DNA from: Actinomadura rubteroloni
GTDB taxonomy: Bacteria; Actinomycetota; Actinomycetes; Streptosporangiales; Streptosporangiaceae
Direction of reading: 5' to 3'
DNA: 64,000 bases
Assembly: GCF_002911665.1 (NCBI RefSeq)
Contig: NZ_MTBP01000002.1
Coordinates: 2,046,001-2,110,000 of the forward strand
Shown: in pieces, positions 7,329-15,322 of the stretch
Layout: every line of letters starts with the position of its first letter
How positions within the stretch are numbered: position 1 is the stretch's first letter
Made by a program: the position numbers and the translations under genes
Notes under the pieces: model-generated
The model's input: only the letters and a program-made list of their open reading frames with translations
Database searches by the model: none
What the model was told of the DNA's origin: nothing

Positions 7329-9056
7329 GAATGCGGCGATCTGTCGGGCGGCGGTGTCCAGGTCGGCGTCGGCCGGGGTCGCGGCCTGTGCGTACCAGTG
7401 GGTGAAGGCGGCGACGCAGACGTTCCGGCGGTCGTAGGGCATCGCGCAGGTCAGCGAGACGGGCAGGCCGCCGGCCATCGTCGCGAGCGTCGCGGACGTG
7501 AACGGGCCGCCGGGCGTGGTGCCGTTCGGCGGCTCGGTGGTGAGCGTCGCTCGGACCTTCGTCCCGGGCAGCTTCTCGGACGTCCGGGGCCGCCAGCCGC
7601 AGTCTGGTCGTTCCCTTCGCGCCTTGGCGGCTTCGGGCGAGTCGGGGAAGTAGGCGCACTGGGCGTCCATGATGGAGCCGTAGGACGCGACGTTGAAGAC
7701 CGACACCATGTGCATGCTGTCCGGTCCGATGTTCACCGAGCTGTTCGCGGCGCCCTGGAACTTCTCGCACCGCGCGCCCGCCGGACCGACGACGAGCTGC
7801 TTGTCCTGCGTGTAGTAGACGGCGGTACCCGCCGGAAGCGTGACGTGGCGCGGCAGCCGCACGGTCGCGGGCGGGGTGGACGAGCCCGCCGGCTCGGATG
7901 GGCTCTCGCCCGTCCGGCACCCGACCGGCTTGACCAGCGCTACCGGCGACGCCGAAACGGAACGTGGTTTCGGATCGTCTCCGCCCGCGCGCACGACAAT
8001 GACGGCTCCCGCTCCGACCACCGCCGCCGTGCCGACCGTCGCGGCGGCGATCCCCGCGATGCCGCCCATGAACCCCTTCGCGGTGCCCGCCGCGGCGGCC
8101 GTCTTGCCGAGCGCCGCAGCGCCGGCCCCGGCCCCCGCACCGGCCGCGCCCGCCCCGGCGCCCGCCGCGCCCGCCGCTCCGCCGCCCGCCAGCCAGGCGG
8201 CCAGCGGGAACAGCGCGGCCAACGCCGCCGAAGCGCCCGCGAGCGCCCGGACGCCGCGCTGCTCCCAGTCGTCCCCGTACGCGGCGCGGGCGGCGTGTTC
8301 CAACTCGTCGACGAAAGCGGCGGTGCCCGCCGGACGGTCCGCCGGGTCCTTGGCCATGCCCGTCGCGACGAGCGGACGCAGCGGCGCGGGCACCCGCTCC
8401 ACCGGCGCCGGCGCGGTCAGATGCGCGGCGCGCAGTTCGGCCAGGTCGCCCCCGAAAGGCCGCGCCCCCGACGCGCACTCCACGAACACGCAGGTCGCGG
8501 CGTAGACGTCGGTCGCGGGCGTCGCCTGGTGGCGCGTCCACTGCTCGGGCGCCATGTAGGCGGGCGTCCCCGCGCCGCCCGTCGCGCGACCGGCGGGCAC
8601 CGCGATGCCGAAGTCCACGAGGCGGCTGCGCCCGTCCGCCGGGACGACGATGTTCGCGGGCTTGAAGTCCCGGTGGACGACCCCGACCGCGTGCGCGGCG
8701 GCCAGCCCGAGCAGCGATCCTTTGAGCACGCTCAACGCCGCCTCGGGCCCGAGCGCGCCGTGCTCGGCCAGCAGCGTCTTCAGCGAGACGCCGTCGACCG
8801 CCTCCATCACGAGCGCCGCGCCCGCGTCGCTCTCCACCAGCCGGTACGGCCGCGCAATGTGCGGGCTCTCGGCCCGCGCGAGCATCTGCGCCTCGTGCCG
8901 CAGCCGCTCGCGATCGTCGGCACCGGCGTCCGCCGCCAGGTACTTCACCGCGACGGGGTGGCCGGACGCGTCGTCCCTGGCCAGCACGACCCGTCCCTGC
9001 GCTCCCGCGCCCAGTTCGCGCAGCTCCGTGTACCCGGCGATCCGCCACCCGGACAT
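7305..9056 (-). CDS. Membrane-anchored serine/threonine protein kinase
   Basis: Eukaryotic-type protein kinase of 583 residues. The N-terminal catalytic domain (about 5-265) shows LGAGAQGRVVLA (glycine loop), VAVKYL (ATP lysine), VVHRDFKPANIVV (catalytic loop), LVDFGIA (metal Asp) and MAPEQW, so it should be active. An Ala/Gly low-complexity juxtamembrane stretch, a membrane segment near 330-360 and an extracytoplasmic C-terminal domain of about 200 residues follow. The ATG at 9056 is preferred because GGAGGAG lies seven bases upstream; an earlier ATG nine codons upstream has no such site. Its sensor domain is unidentified. A second kinase-like gene at 20251 shares the architecture. Confidence 0.9.
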   Translation of the reverse strand: MSGWRIAGYTELRELGAGAQGRVVLARDDASGHPVAVKYLAADAGADDRERLRHEAQMLARAESPHIARPYRLVESDAGAALVMEAVDGVSLKTLLAEHGALGPEAALSVLKGSLLGLAAAHAVGVVHRDFKPANIVVPADGRSRLVDFGIAVPAGRATGGAGTPAYMAPEQWTRHQATPATDVYAATCVFVECASGARPFGGDLAELRAAHLTAPAPVERVPAPLRPLVATGMAKDPADRPAGTAAFVDELEHAARAAYGDDWEQRGVRALAGASAALAALFPLAAWLAGGGAAGAAGAGAGAAGAGAGAGAAALGKTAAAAGTAKGFMGGIAGIAAATVGTAAVVGAGAVIVVRAGGDDPKPRSVSASPVALVKPVGCRTGESPSEPAGSSTPPATVRLPRHVTLPAGTAVYYTQDKQLVVGPAGARCEKFQGAANSSVNIGPDSMHMVSVFNVASYGSIMDAQCAYFPDSPEAAKARRERPDCGWRPRTSEKLPGTKVRATLTTEPPNGTTPGGPFTSATLATMAGGLPVSLTCAMPYDRRNVCVAAFTHWYAQAATPADADLDTAARQIAAFVARARYA

Positions 9057-9156
9057 CTCGTACTCCTCCCAGGGGACGATCATCTTCCCCTAGGACGCGC
9101 ACGACCCGAAACGTGTTCGGGCCGCTGCACGAGCGGCGCGGCGCGTTCCGCGGCGG

Positions 9157-9492
9157 ATCTCGCAGCGGATCTCGCAGCGGGTCACGCAGCGGGTCACGCA
9201 GCGGGTCACGCAGCGGGTCACGCAGCGGGTCACGCAGCGGGTCACGCAGCGGGTCACGCAGCGGGTCACGCAGCGGATCTCGCAACGGGCCTCGCAGCAG
9301 GCTTCGCGACGAGTCACGCGACGAGTCACGCGGCGCGTCACGCAGCGGATTTCGCGGCGCGTCTCGCAGCGGGTCACGCGGCGGGTCACGCGGCGGGTCA
9401 CGCGGCGCGTCACGCGGCGGGTCACGCGGCGCGTCACGCGGCGGGTCACGCGGCGGGTCACGCGGCGGGTCACGCGGCGGGTCACGCGGCGG
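9157..9492. repeat. 28-unit dodecamer minisatellite
   Basis: Twenty-eight consecutive 12-base units in perfect phase, filling most of the 443-base gap 9057-9499. The main units are GTCACGCAGCGG (left half) and GTCACGCGGCGG (right half); variants include ATCTCGCAGCGG, GCTTCGCGACGA and GTCACGCGGCGC. It starts about 100 bases upstream of the kinase start and ends eight bases before the stop of the next gene upstream. Because 12 is a multiple of 3, several frames stay open through it, but none has coding support. There are no spacers, so it is not a CRISPR array. Confidence 0.95.
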
Positions 9493-9499
9493 TGGGCGG

Positions 9500-10444
9500 T
9501 CAGTCGTCTCGCAGGGGCCAGGTGCGGAGTTCGGCGGTCTCGCCGGTCAGGGGCTCGATCGGGTCGTCGTCGGACGGGCGGGGCGGCTCGGGGCCGTCGT
9601 CGCTCATGCGGATCACGTACTCGACGCGGGCGATGCGGTAGGTGGTGTCGCCGCGCACGACGACTTCGCGGACGGGGCCCGAGCGGAGGGCGTCGGTCGC
9701 CGCGCGGAGTTTGGCACGTTCCCTGATGTCGCGTTCGGCCTCGGTGCGGACGGCGAGGTCGCGGGCCAGGCGGGCGCGGGCGGCGCTCGGGCTGTGGAAA
9801 TAGGGCGAGTTGGGTTTCCACAGGGGGCCGACGGCCTTGACGATGACGAAACGGGGCGCGAGGCGGGCGACGAGCGGGTGGGTGCGCAGGGCGCGGCGCG
9901 CGTCGCGGGTGATGTCGGCGGGCACGTGGGCCCCGGCCGGGACGATCTCCCACCGTTCGCCGAAGAGTTCGTTGCTTCCGGGCAGCCAGGCGCGCGGGAT
10001 CGGGGTGCGGGACAGGTCGCCGTCCGGCTCGGGCACGTCGTCGGGGTCGGTCGGGCGCGGAGGCTCCAGGCCGACGGCGCCGCTGCGGACGAAGCGGTCC
10101 ACCCGGACGGTGCGGAACCGCCGGCCGACGACCGTCACCTCGTTCCGGCGCTCGCGCTCCAGCAGGGCGGACGCCTCCCAGTACGCCTCGCGGTGCGGCG
10201 CGGGCGTCGAGCGGCGGAGGGCCTGGACGCGGAAGCCGAAGCCCATCGCGTCCCGGGCCTCCTGCGGGTAGACGTGCGCGGCCGGGTTGATCAGCCAGCC
10301 GCCGCCCGTCTGCTCGGCCACGCCGTACGTCACATGGAACCACCGGACGCTCGGGTAGGTCCGCCGCGCCCGCTCCTCGGCCGCCCGCCACGACGGGAGG
10401 TCACCGCCGAGAGCGAGATCGTCACTGTCAGTGATGAGAACCAT
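9500..10444 (-). CDS. DUF5954-like protein, paralogue 1
   Basis: 314-residue soluble protein of unknown function, paralogous to the product at 16713-17714. Shared features in order: YPQEARDAMGF near residue 70, a hydrophobic/basic RRFR-VRVDRF block near 112, PRPTDPDDVPE, GERWE, a second half repeating the layout (ITRDARRALRTHPL, LAPRFVIV, REVVVRGDTTYRI), and the C-terminus PLTGETAELRTWPLRDD. The two halves look like an internal duplication. From memory this pattern matches proteins labelled DUF5954 in streptomycetes; I could not check. The stop at 9500 is firm because both paralogues end identically. Confidence 0.7.
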   Translation of the reverse strand: MVLITDSDDLALGGDLPSWRAAEERARRTYPSVRWFHVTYGVAEQTGGGWLINPAAHVYPQEARDAMGFGFRVQALRRSTPAPHREAYWEASALLERERRNEVTVVGRRFRTVRVDRFVRSGAVGLEPPRPTDPDDVPEPDGDLSRTPIPRAWLPGSNELFGERWEIVPAGAHVPADITRDARRALRTHPLVARLAPRFVIVKAVGPLWKPNSPYFHSPSAARARLARDLAVRTEAERDIRERAKLRAATDALRSGPVREVVVRGDTTYRIARVEYVIRMSDDGPEPPRPSDDDPIEPLTGETAELRTWPLRDD

Positions 10445-10632
10445 GACGCCATGCTTACACCGCGCCCCCTCGCGCGTCCGCCGCTTTCCCGGTTCTAGGG
10501 ACGCCGCGCGACGACGCGCCGAACATTTCCCCGAAAGAGGCTAATTCTCGGTGACATCTTCGATCTCCCCCTTGCCCGGCACGCCACGGCGGTCTTCGTT
10601 GATCTCCGGACGTCCTCATTTCAGGAGATCTC

Positions 10633-12579
10633 ATGGCAGAACTGACCCGGCGGGGATTCCTCGGCACGCTCGCGACGGGAAGCGCGGCGGTGGGCCTCAA
10701 CGCGCTCCCCGCAGGAATGCGCGAAGCGTTCGCCCAAGCGCCTTCTGGCGGCACGCTGGACGACGTCAAGCACGTCGTCGTCTTCATGCAGGAGAACCGT
10801 TCTTTCGACCATTACTTCGGCGCCCTGAACGGCGTGCGCGGATTCGGCGACCGTTCCCGCGTCCGTTTCCCGAACGGCTCGGACGTCTTCGCGCAGACGC
10901 GCTCGGGCCCGTCCGGCGGGGCCGTCCTGCGCCCCTGGCACCTCGACACCGCGACGACCGACGCCCAGCGCGTCTCCGACCTCGACCATTCCTGGAGCGG
11001 CGGCCACAGCGCGTGGAACGGCGGACGGTACAACAACTGGATCCCCGCCAAGACCGCCCTCACCATGGGCTACTACACCCGCGCCGACATTCCCTTCCAA
11101 TACGCGCTCGCCGACGCCTTCACCGTATGTGACGGCTATTTCTGCTCGGTGATGGGCCCGACCAACCCCAACCGCCTCTACCAGTGGACGGGCATGATCG
11201 ACCCCGGCGGCACGGCGGGCGGCCCGGTCACCGACAACTCCGAGAAGGGCTATTCCTGGACGACCTATCCCGAACGCCTGGACGCGGCGGGCGTCTCCTG
11301 GCGCGTCTACCAGCAGCAGGACAACTACGACGACAATCCGCTCGCGTGGTTCAAGCAGTACAAGACGGCCGCGCAGTCGTCGTCGCTCTGGGTCAACGGG
11401 ATGGCCCGGCGGAGCGCGGACGCGTTCGCCGCCGACGTCGCGGCCGGGACGCTGCCCGCCGTGAGCTGGATCATCGCGCCGACCGCAGAGTCCGAGCACC
11501 CGGCCTATCCGCCCGCGTACGGCGCGAACTTCACGGCGCAGCGCGTCCTGAACGCCCTCGCCGCGCACCCGGACGTGTGGGCGAAGACGGTCGTGCTCCT
11601 CAACTTCGACGAGAACGACGGCTTCTTCGACCACGTCGTCCCGCCGACCCCGCCGTCCGGCACGGCCGGCGAGTTCGTGAGCGGAGCGCCCATCGGGCTC
11701 GGCGCGCGCGTCCCGATGCTGGTCATGTCGCCGTGGAGCCGGGGCGGACGGGTGTGCTCGGAGGTGTTCGACCACACGTCCGTCCTGCGGTTCCTGGAGA
11801 ACTGGACGGGCGTCCGCGAGCCGAACATCTCCGCCTGGCGCCGCACGGTCTGCGGCGACCTGATGAGCGCGTTCGACTTCACGACCGCGACGACGACGTT
11901 CCCGTCCCTGCCCGACACGGCCGCGCTCGTCGCCAAAGCAGACCAGCAGGACGCGCTGCCGAACGCGTCCGCGCCGAGCGGCAACACGACGCAGCCGGGC
12001 CAGGAGAGCGGCGCCCGGACGCAACTGCCGCTGGGCTACCGCTTCGCCGTCACGTCCTGGACGGACACCGCCACCGGACGCGTCTGGATGCAGATCGCCA
12101 ACGGCGGCGCGCTCGGCGCCGGATTCACCGCCTACACCGTCAACCACCGCGCCTACCAGGCATGGCAGTACACGGCGGCGGCGGGCGCGACGATCAAGGA
12201 CTACTTCAGCGCCCAGACCTACGGCGGCGGCCCCTACGACGTCGACTGGCACGGCCCGGACGGGTTCCTGCGCGGCTTCAAGGGCGACGTCCGCACCTGG
12301 TCCGACGCCGCGAAGGCCCACCCGGAGGCGTCCGTCGTGGACGTCCCGGCCACCCGCGCGCTCACCCTGACCCTCAGCAACCAGGGCGGCGCGGCCACGA
12401 CCTTCACCGTGAGCACGAACGCGTACGGCGGCGGAACGACGCAGCAGGTATCAGTCGCCGCCGGAACCACCCGCACGCTGACGCTGACGACCGCGTCCGG
12501 CCGCTACGACTACACGGTCACCGCAACGGTCGGCGACGGCTTCGAACGCCGCTTCGCCGGAACCGTCCACCCGTCCTGA
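10633..12579 (+). CDS. Tat-secreted phosphocholine-specific phospholipase C
   Basis: Exported phospholipase C of the phosphoesterase (PLC/AcpA) family, 648 residues, hydrolysing phospholipid headgroups outside the cell. The N-terminus carries a Tat signal with twin arginines in TRRGFLG, ending near AFAQA (residue 36). The catalytic domain (about 40-400) starts with the family motif ENRSFDHYFG and includes NFDENDGFFDHVVPP. Two small C-terminal beta domains of the PLC type follow (about 445-530 and 555-645). The ATG at 10633 has GGAG six bases upstream. It is monocistronic. Such enzymes commonly respond to phosphate limitation, but I saw no clear Pho box. Confidence 0.92.
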   Translation: MAELTRRGFLGTLATGSAAVGLNALPAGMREAFAQAPSGGTLDDVKHVVVFMQENRSFDHYFGALNGVRGFGDRSRVRFPNGSDVFAQTRSGPSGGAVLRPWHLDTATTDAQRVSDLDHSWSGGHSAWNGGRYNNWIPAKTALTMGYYTRADIPFQYALADAFTVCDGYFCSVMGPTNPNRLYQWTGMIDPGGTAGGPVTDNSEKGYSWTTYPERLDAAGVSWRVYQQQDNYDDNPLAWFKQYKTAAQSSSLWVNGMARRSADAFAADVAAGTLPAVSWIIAPTAESEHPAYPPAYGANFTAQRVLNALAAHPDVWAKTVVLLNFDENDGFFDHVVPPTPPSGTAGEFVSGAPIGLGARVPMLVMSPWSRGGRVCSEVFDHTSVLRFLENWTGVREPNISAWRRTVCGDLMSAFDFTTATTTFPSLPDTAALVAKADQQDALPNASAPSGNTTQPGQESGARTQLPLGYRFAVTSWTDTATGRVWMQIANGGALGAGFTAYTVNHRAYQAWQYTAAAGATIKDYFSAQTYGGGPYDVDWHGPDGFLRGFKGDVRTWSDAAKAHPEASVVDVPATRALTLTLSNQGGAATTFTVSTNAYGGGTTQQVSVAAGTTRTLTLTTASGRYDYTVTATVGDGFERRFAGTVHPS

Positions 12580-12584
12580 AGCAA

Positions 12585-12663
12585 GGCCGTCGGGAGGCCA
12601 GGGGGCGGGGTGAACGCGACCAACGAGCCGCTCCCCCACCGCGCCGCCTCCTCCTGACGGCCC
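12585..12663 (+). terminator. Long imperfect hairpin after phospholipase C
   Basis: GGCCGTC plus GGAGG six bases after the stop pair with CCTCC plus GACGGCC about 65 bases on, enclosing further G-run/C-run pairing. It lies between the convergent phospholipase and antitoxin genes and could end transcription from both sides. Confidence 0.4.
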
Positions 12664-12704
12664 AACTTCACGTGAAGCTGCATGATCGCCTCGACGTCGG
12701 CGGC

Positions 12705-13013
12705 TCAGCTCGCTTCGCGCAACGGCAGGAACTCGACGTTCAGCCGCATCTCCAGCGCTTCGGCGAGCCGCTCCAGCATGGGGATCGTGGGCATCGTCCC
12801 GCCCGCCTCGAACCGCGCCACGGCGGGCTGCTGCAGTCCGGCGCGCTCCCCGAGCTGCGACTGGCTGAGGCCCAGCTCCTCGCGCCGCGCCCGCACGGCC
12901 CTGCCCAGCTCGAACCGGATCCGCGCCGCCTCGTACGCCGCCCCGGCGCCCGGCCGGTCCATGATCTCCGCGCGCTTCTCGGTCCAGGATCTCCGCTCGC
13001 CCACGCCGCTCAC
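12705..13013 (-). CDS. HigA-type antitoxin (XRE family)
   Basis: 102-residue helix-turn-helix protein that should bind and neutralise the adjacent toxin and repress their shared promoter. The XRE helix-turn-helix covers about residues 38-95 (LGRAVRARREELGLSQSQLG, QQPAVARFEAGGTMPTI). The GTG start overlaps the toxin stop as GTGA, so translation is coupled and toxin comes first, the order typical of higBA. The C-terminus LNVEFLPL is common in HigA/XRE antitoxins. Confidence 0.85.
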   Translation of the reverse strand: MSGVGERRSWTEKRAEIMDRPGAGAAYEAARIRFELGRAVRARREELGLSQSQLGERAGLQQPAVARFEAGGTMPTIPMLERLAEALEMRLNVEFLPLREAS

Positions 13014-13354
13014 TCCTCGTCCGCAGTGTGCTTCTCAGCGATGCATCGCCGCATGGCACGCCATGCCCGCTCGACCTCGGCGACCTCGCGCATCCTCCGC
13101 TTGCCGAACACGGTCAGCAGGATGATTCTCCTACCCGGCGCGATCCAGTAGGTGATGCGAACCGCCTGACGGTCCAGGTGGAGACGAAGCTCGCGCAGCT
13201 TTCCCCTGAGCTGTCGCGTATAAGGCTCGCCGAGGAGCACCCCGTCGGCCGCCAGGAGGTCGATGTAGAAGGCGACCGTCTCCGCGTCCGCCTGCCCGAG
13301 GGTGTCCAGCCACTCGTCCACCTCCGGCTCCAGCTCTACCTCTCCCCAGTTCAT
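13010..13354 (-). CDS. HigB/RelE-type toxin (phage Gp49-like family)
   Basis: 114-residue RelE/ParE-superfamily protein, a probable ribosome-dependent mRNA interferase. Residues typical of the family are visible: EVDEWLDTLGQADAETVAFYIDLL, a strongly basic central part (RQLRGKLRELRLHLDRQAVRITYW), ILLTVFGKR near residue 85, and a helical tail (EVERAWRAMRRCIAEK). The ATG at 13354 is the only reasonable start and lies inside a short palindrome (13353-13368). The gene pair sits between phospholipase C and the four-gene operon, so it may be a mobile insertion in the accessory block. Confidence 0.85.
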   Translation of the reverse strand: MNWGEVELEPEVDEWLDTLGQADAETVAFYIDLLAADGVLLGEPYTRQLRGKLRELRLHLDRQAVRITYWIAPGRRIILLTVFGKRRMREVAEVERAWRAMRRCIAEKHTADEE

Positions 13355-13368
13355 AACATGAAAGTTAT
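13353..13368 (-). promoter_or_regulatory. Toxin-antitoxin operator/promoter
   Basis: Inverted repeat ATAAC-ATGAAA-GTTAT that includes the toxin start codon. On the minus strand the same bases read TATAAC, a good -10 box ten bases before the ATG, implying a very short or absent leader. An operator over the -10 box is what an autorepressing HigA would need. No convincing -35 box is seen. Confidence 0.5.
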
Positions 13369-13425
13369 AATCCCTGCAAGAGGCGTATGTGGTGATCGGC
13401 GAAAGTCGCTCGCCCGCAGGCGTCG

Positions 13426-14067
13426 TCAGGCTGCTGGTTCGCCCTGGTCTGCGAGGGATGACAGGAGGTGGCCGAAGCCGTCCGGGGCGCGGTAGTCGTG
13501 GCGGGCGGAGGTGACGACGCCTATCGAGCCGGTGCGCAGGACGCGGTGGCCGGTGGCTTCGAGGGCGGTGACCAGGGCTCGATCCTCGCCCGTCGGGAGG
13601 GGTGGGAAGCCGCCGGCGGCGCGGTAGGCGCGGGCCGTGAAGCCGAGGTTCGCGCCGTGCAGGCCGGGGGCGTTGTAGCGGCGGGCGAACAACGCGGGGA
13701 GCCAGGGTGGGTGGCCTGTCCAGTCGGTCACGGTGACCGGGCCGGCCACGGCGTCGTAGCCGTGGGCGGCGTGGCGGAGCTGGGCGCGGAGCCAGCAGGG
13801 CGGGACGAGCGTGTCCGCGTCCGTCGTCGCGATCCATTCGGCGCCCCGGGCGAGCAGTTCCGCGACGCCCGCCGCCCGCGCCGCGCCGACGTTGCGCGCC
13901 GCGATCTCCACGACGGTCGCCCCGGCGGTGCGGGCGAGCGCGGCCGTCCGGTCCGCGCAGGCGTCGGCGACCACGACGACGGGTGCGCCGGTCAGCCGCA
14001 GCGCGGCCAGGCACGCGCCGATCCGCCGTTCCTCGTCGTGCGCGGGGACGACGACCCCGGCGATCAC
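13426..14067 (-). CDS. Family 2 glycosyltransferase
   Basis: 213-residue GT-A fold glycosyltransferase. It has the N-terminal VVVPAHDEERRIGACLAAL nucleotide-binding start, a DADTLVP metal-binding DxD-type motif near residue 93, and the acceptor-side motif GEDRALVTALEATGHRV near 170. The GTG start overlaps the methyltransferase stop as GTGA, making it the last gene of a coupled four-gene operon (16194 to 13426). The donor sugar and acceptor are unknown; context suggests glycosylation of a deacetylated, methylated product of the operon. Confidence 0.85.
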   Translation of the reverse strand: MIAGVVVPAHDEERRIGACLAALRLTGAPVVVVADACADRTAALARTAGATVVEIAARNVGAARAAGVAELLARGAEWIATTDADTLVPPCWLRAQLRHAAHGYDAVAGPVTVTDWTGHPPWLPALFARRYNAPGLHGANLGFTARAYRAAGGFPPLPTGEDRALVTALEATGHRVLRTGSIGVVTSARHDYRAPDGFGHLLSSLADQGEPAA

Positions 14068-14648
14068 ACCAGCCCCTCGGCGGCGGCCGGGGAGACGGGA
14101 CGGCCGGCGGTGAACGCCTCGGCGCGGAAGTCCTCCTCGCGGTGCGCGGCGAGCAGGCGCAGCGGCGTCGCGGCGAGCGCGGCGTGGACGTCGTCGCCCA
14201 TCTTCGGGTACTCGGGGACGCGGTGCCGCCAGTGGACGGCCAGCAGCGTCCCGCCCGGTTCCAGCGACGCGACCGCGCGGTCCAGGACGTCCGCGAGGTC
14301 GTCGTCGCCGAAGTAGTACAGGACCTCGGACAGGACGATCAGGTCGAACCGCCCGTCCGGCCAGTCGCCGGGCAGGGCGCGCCGCTCCACCCGCGCCCCG
14401 GGCGCCCGCGCGGACGCCGCCGCGACCGCCGCCGGGGACAGGTCGCACGCGAGCAGCCGGTCGCAGCGGGCCGCGAGCGCCGCCGTCAGGACGCCCACCG
14501 AGCACCCCGCCTCGAACGCCGACGCGTACCGGGGCCGGGGCAGCAGCGCCAGCGTGAGGGCGTACTTGCGCCGCTCGTACCAGCGGGACGCCAGCCCCCA
14601 CGGGTCCCGCGACGCCGCGTACATCGCGTCGAAGTACGCCGGGTCCAT
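14064..14648 (-). CDS. NodS-like SAM-dependent methyltransferase
   Basis: 194-residue class I methyltransferase. The N-terminus DPAYFDAMYAASRDPWGL followed by WYERRKYALTLALLP is typical of the NodS group, which N-methylates deacetylated chitooligosaccharides. SAM-binding motif I is FEAGCSVGVLTAAL near residue 45, motif II LLACDLSP, and the post-motif LIVLSEVLYYF. The ATG at 14648 lies two bases after the PIG-L deacetylase stop and the gene overlaps the glycosyltransferase start. Pairing of a PIG-L deacetylase with a NodS-like N-methyltransferase suggests the freed amine is methylated; this is inference. Confidence 0.85.
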   Translation of the reverse strand: MDPAYFDAMYAASRDPWGLASRWYERRKYALTLALLPRPRYASAFEAGCSVGVLTAALAARCDRLLACDLSPAAVAAASARAPGARVERRALPGDWPDGRFDLIVLSEVLYYFGDDDLADVLDRAVASLEPGGTLLAVHWRHRVPEYPKMGDDVHAALAATPLRLLAAHREEDFRAEAFTAGRPVSPAAAEGLV

Positions 14649-14650
14649 CG

Positions 14651-15322
14651 TCACCGGAACAGCACCTCGTCGTCGCGCGTGAAGTGCTCCACGACGCCGG
14701 GCGGCAGGATCGTGCCGAGTTGGCTGGCGAAGCAGCCGATGGCGGCGCGCTTGGCGGCGACGGCGGCGGGCGGCAGCGGCACGCGCCACGCCCGGTCCCA
14801 CGGGACGCGCGGGTCGCCCGGACGCGCCCAGTGCCACGTCCAGACCGGGAACCGCAGCACCCGGCGGCCGGTCGCGAGCGCGGCCCGTCCGGCCGCCTCG
14901 TGGTCGGGGTGCGCGTCGTGCTCCCAGGGCGCCAGGCAGAGGTCGAAGCCGTCCAGCAGGCCGGCGAGGCGGGGCGCGAGGTCGCCGTCGCGGACGCCCG
15001 CGTCGGGGAGGCCGAGCCGGACGACCTCCCAGTCGCCGCCGAGCCGCCGCAGCGCCGCCGCGCTCTCCTCCCGCCGCCGCGCCGCGACGTCGCCGGGGTC
15101 CAGGTGGGGGTGGGACGCCTCGCCGTCCGTCACGGCGACGAGCCGCACCGGGACGCCGAGCATCGCCAGCAGCCCGCCCGCGCCGAGCACCTCGTCGTCG
15201 GGATGGGCCGCGACGACGACCGCCGAGCGCACGCCGGACAGGTCCAGGACGGGCAGGTCGCGCAGTCCCGGCCACGCGCGCCACTCGTCCTCCGCCGTGC
15301 CGGGCGCGTCGATGCGGTTCAC
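14651..15322 (-). CDS. PIG-L family N-deacetylase
   Basis: 223-residue zinc-dependent deacetylase of the LmbE/PIG-L superfamily, which removes acetyl groups from N-acetylglucosamine-type substrates. The zinc motif AHPDDEVLG lies near residue 40 and the third ligand in HDAHPDHEAAG near residue 140, both intact. GTG at 15322 overlaps the acyl-CoA dehydrogenase-like stop, and a longer frame upstream only runs antiparallel to the sense of that gene. It is the second gene of the four-gene operon. Mycothiol and bacillithiol deacetylases are relatives, but the neighbours do not fit mycothiol synthesis. Confidence 0.88.
   Translation of the reverse strand: MNRIDAPGTAEDEWRAWPGLRDLPVLDLSGVRSAVVVAAHPDDEVLGAGGLLAMLGVPVRLVAVTDGEASHPHLDPGDVAARRREESAAALRRLGGDWEVVRLGLPDAGVRDGDLAPRLAGLLDGFDLCLAPWEHDAHPDHEAAGRAALATGRRVLRFPVWTWHWARPGDPRVPWDRAWRVPLPPAAVAAKRAAIGCFASQLGTILPPGVVEHFTRDDEVLFR

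Noticed and set aside
9157..9492. CRISPR array
   Set aside because: Units are 12 bases and contiguous, with no spacers, and no cas gene is in the window.
9113..10498. 461-residue Ser/Gly/Arg-repeat protein reading through the dodecamer array
   Set aside because: The repeat keeps several frames open because its unit is a multiple of 3. The rest of the frame is antisense to the DUF5954-like gene, and there is no ribosome binding site.
12666..12677. CTTCACGTGAAG palindrome after the antitoxin gene
   Set aside because: It is a perfect 12-base palindrome but too short to call as terminator or operator in this position; kept only as a note.
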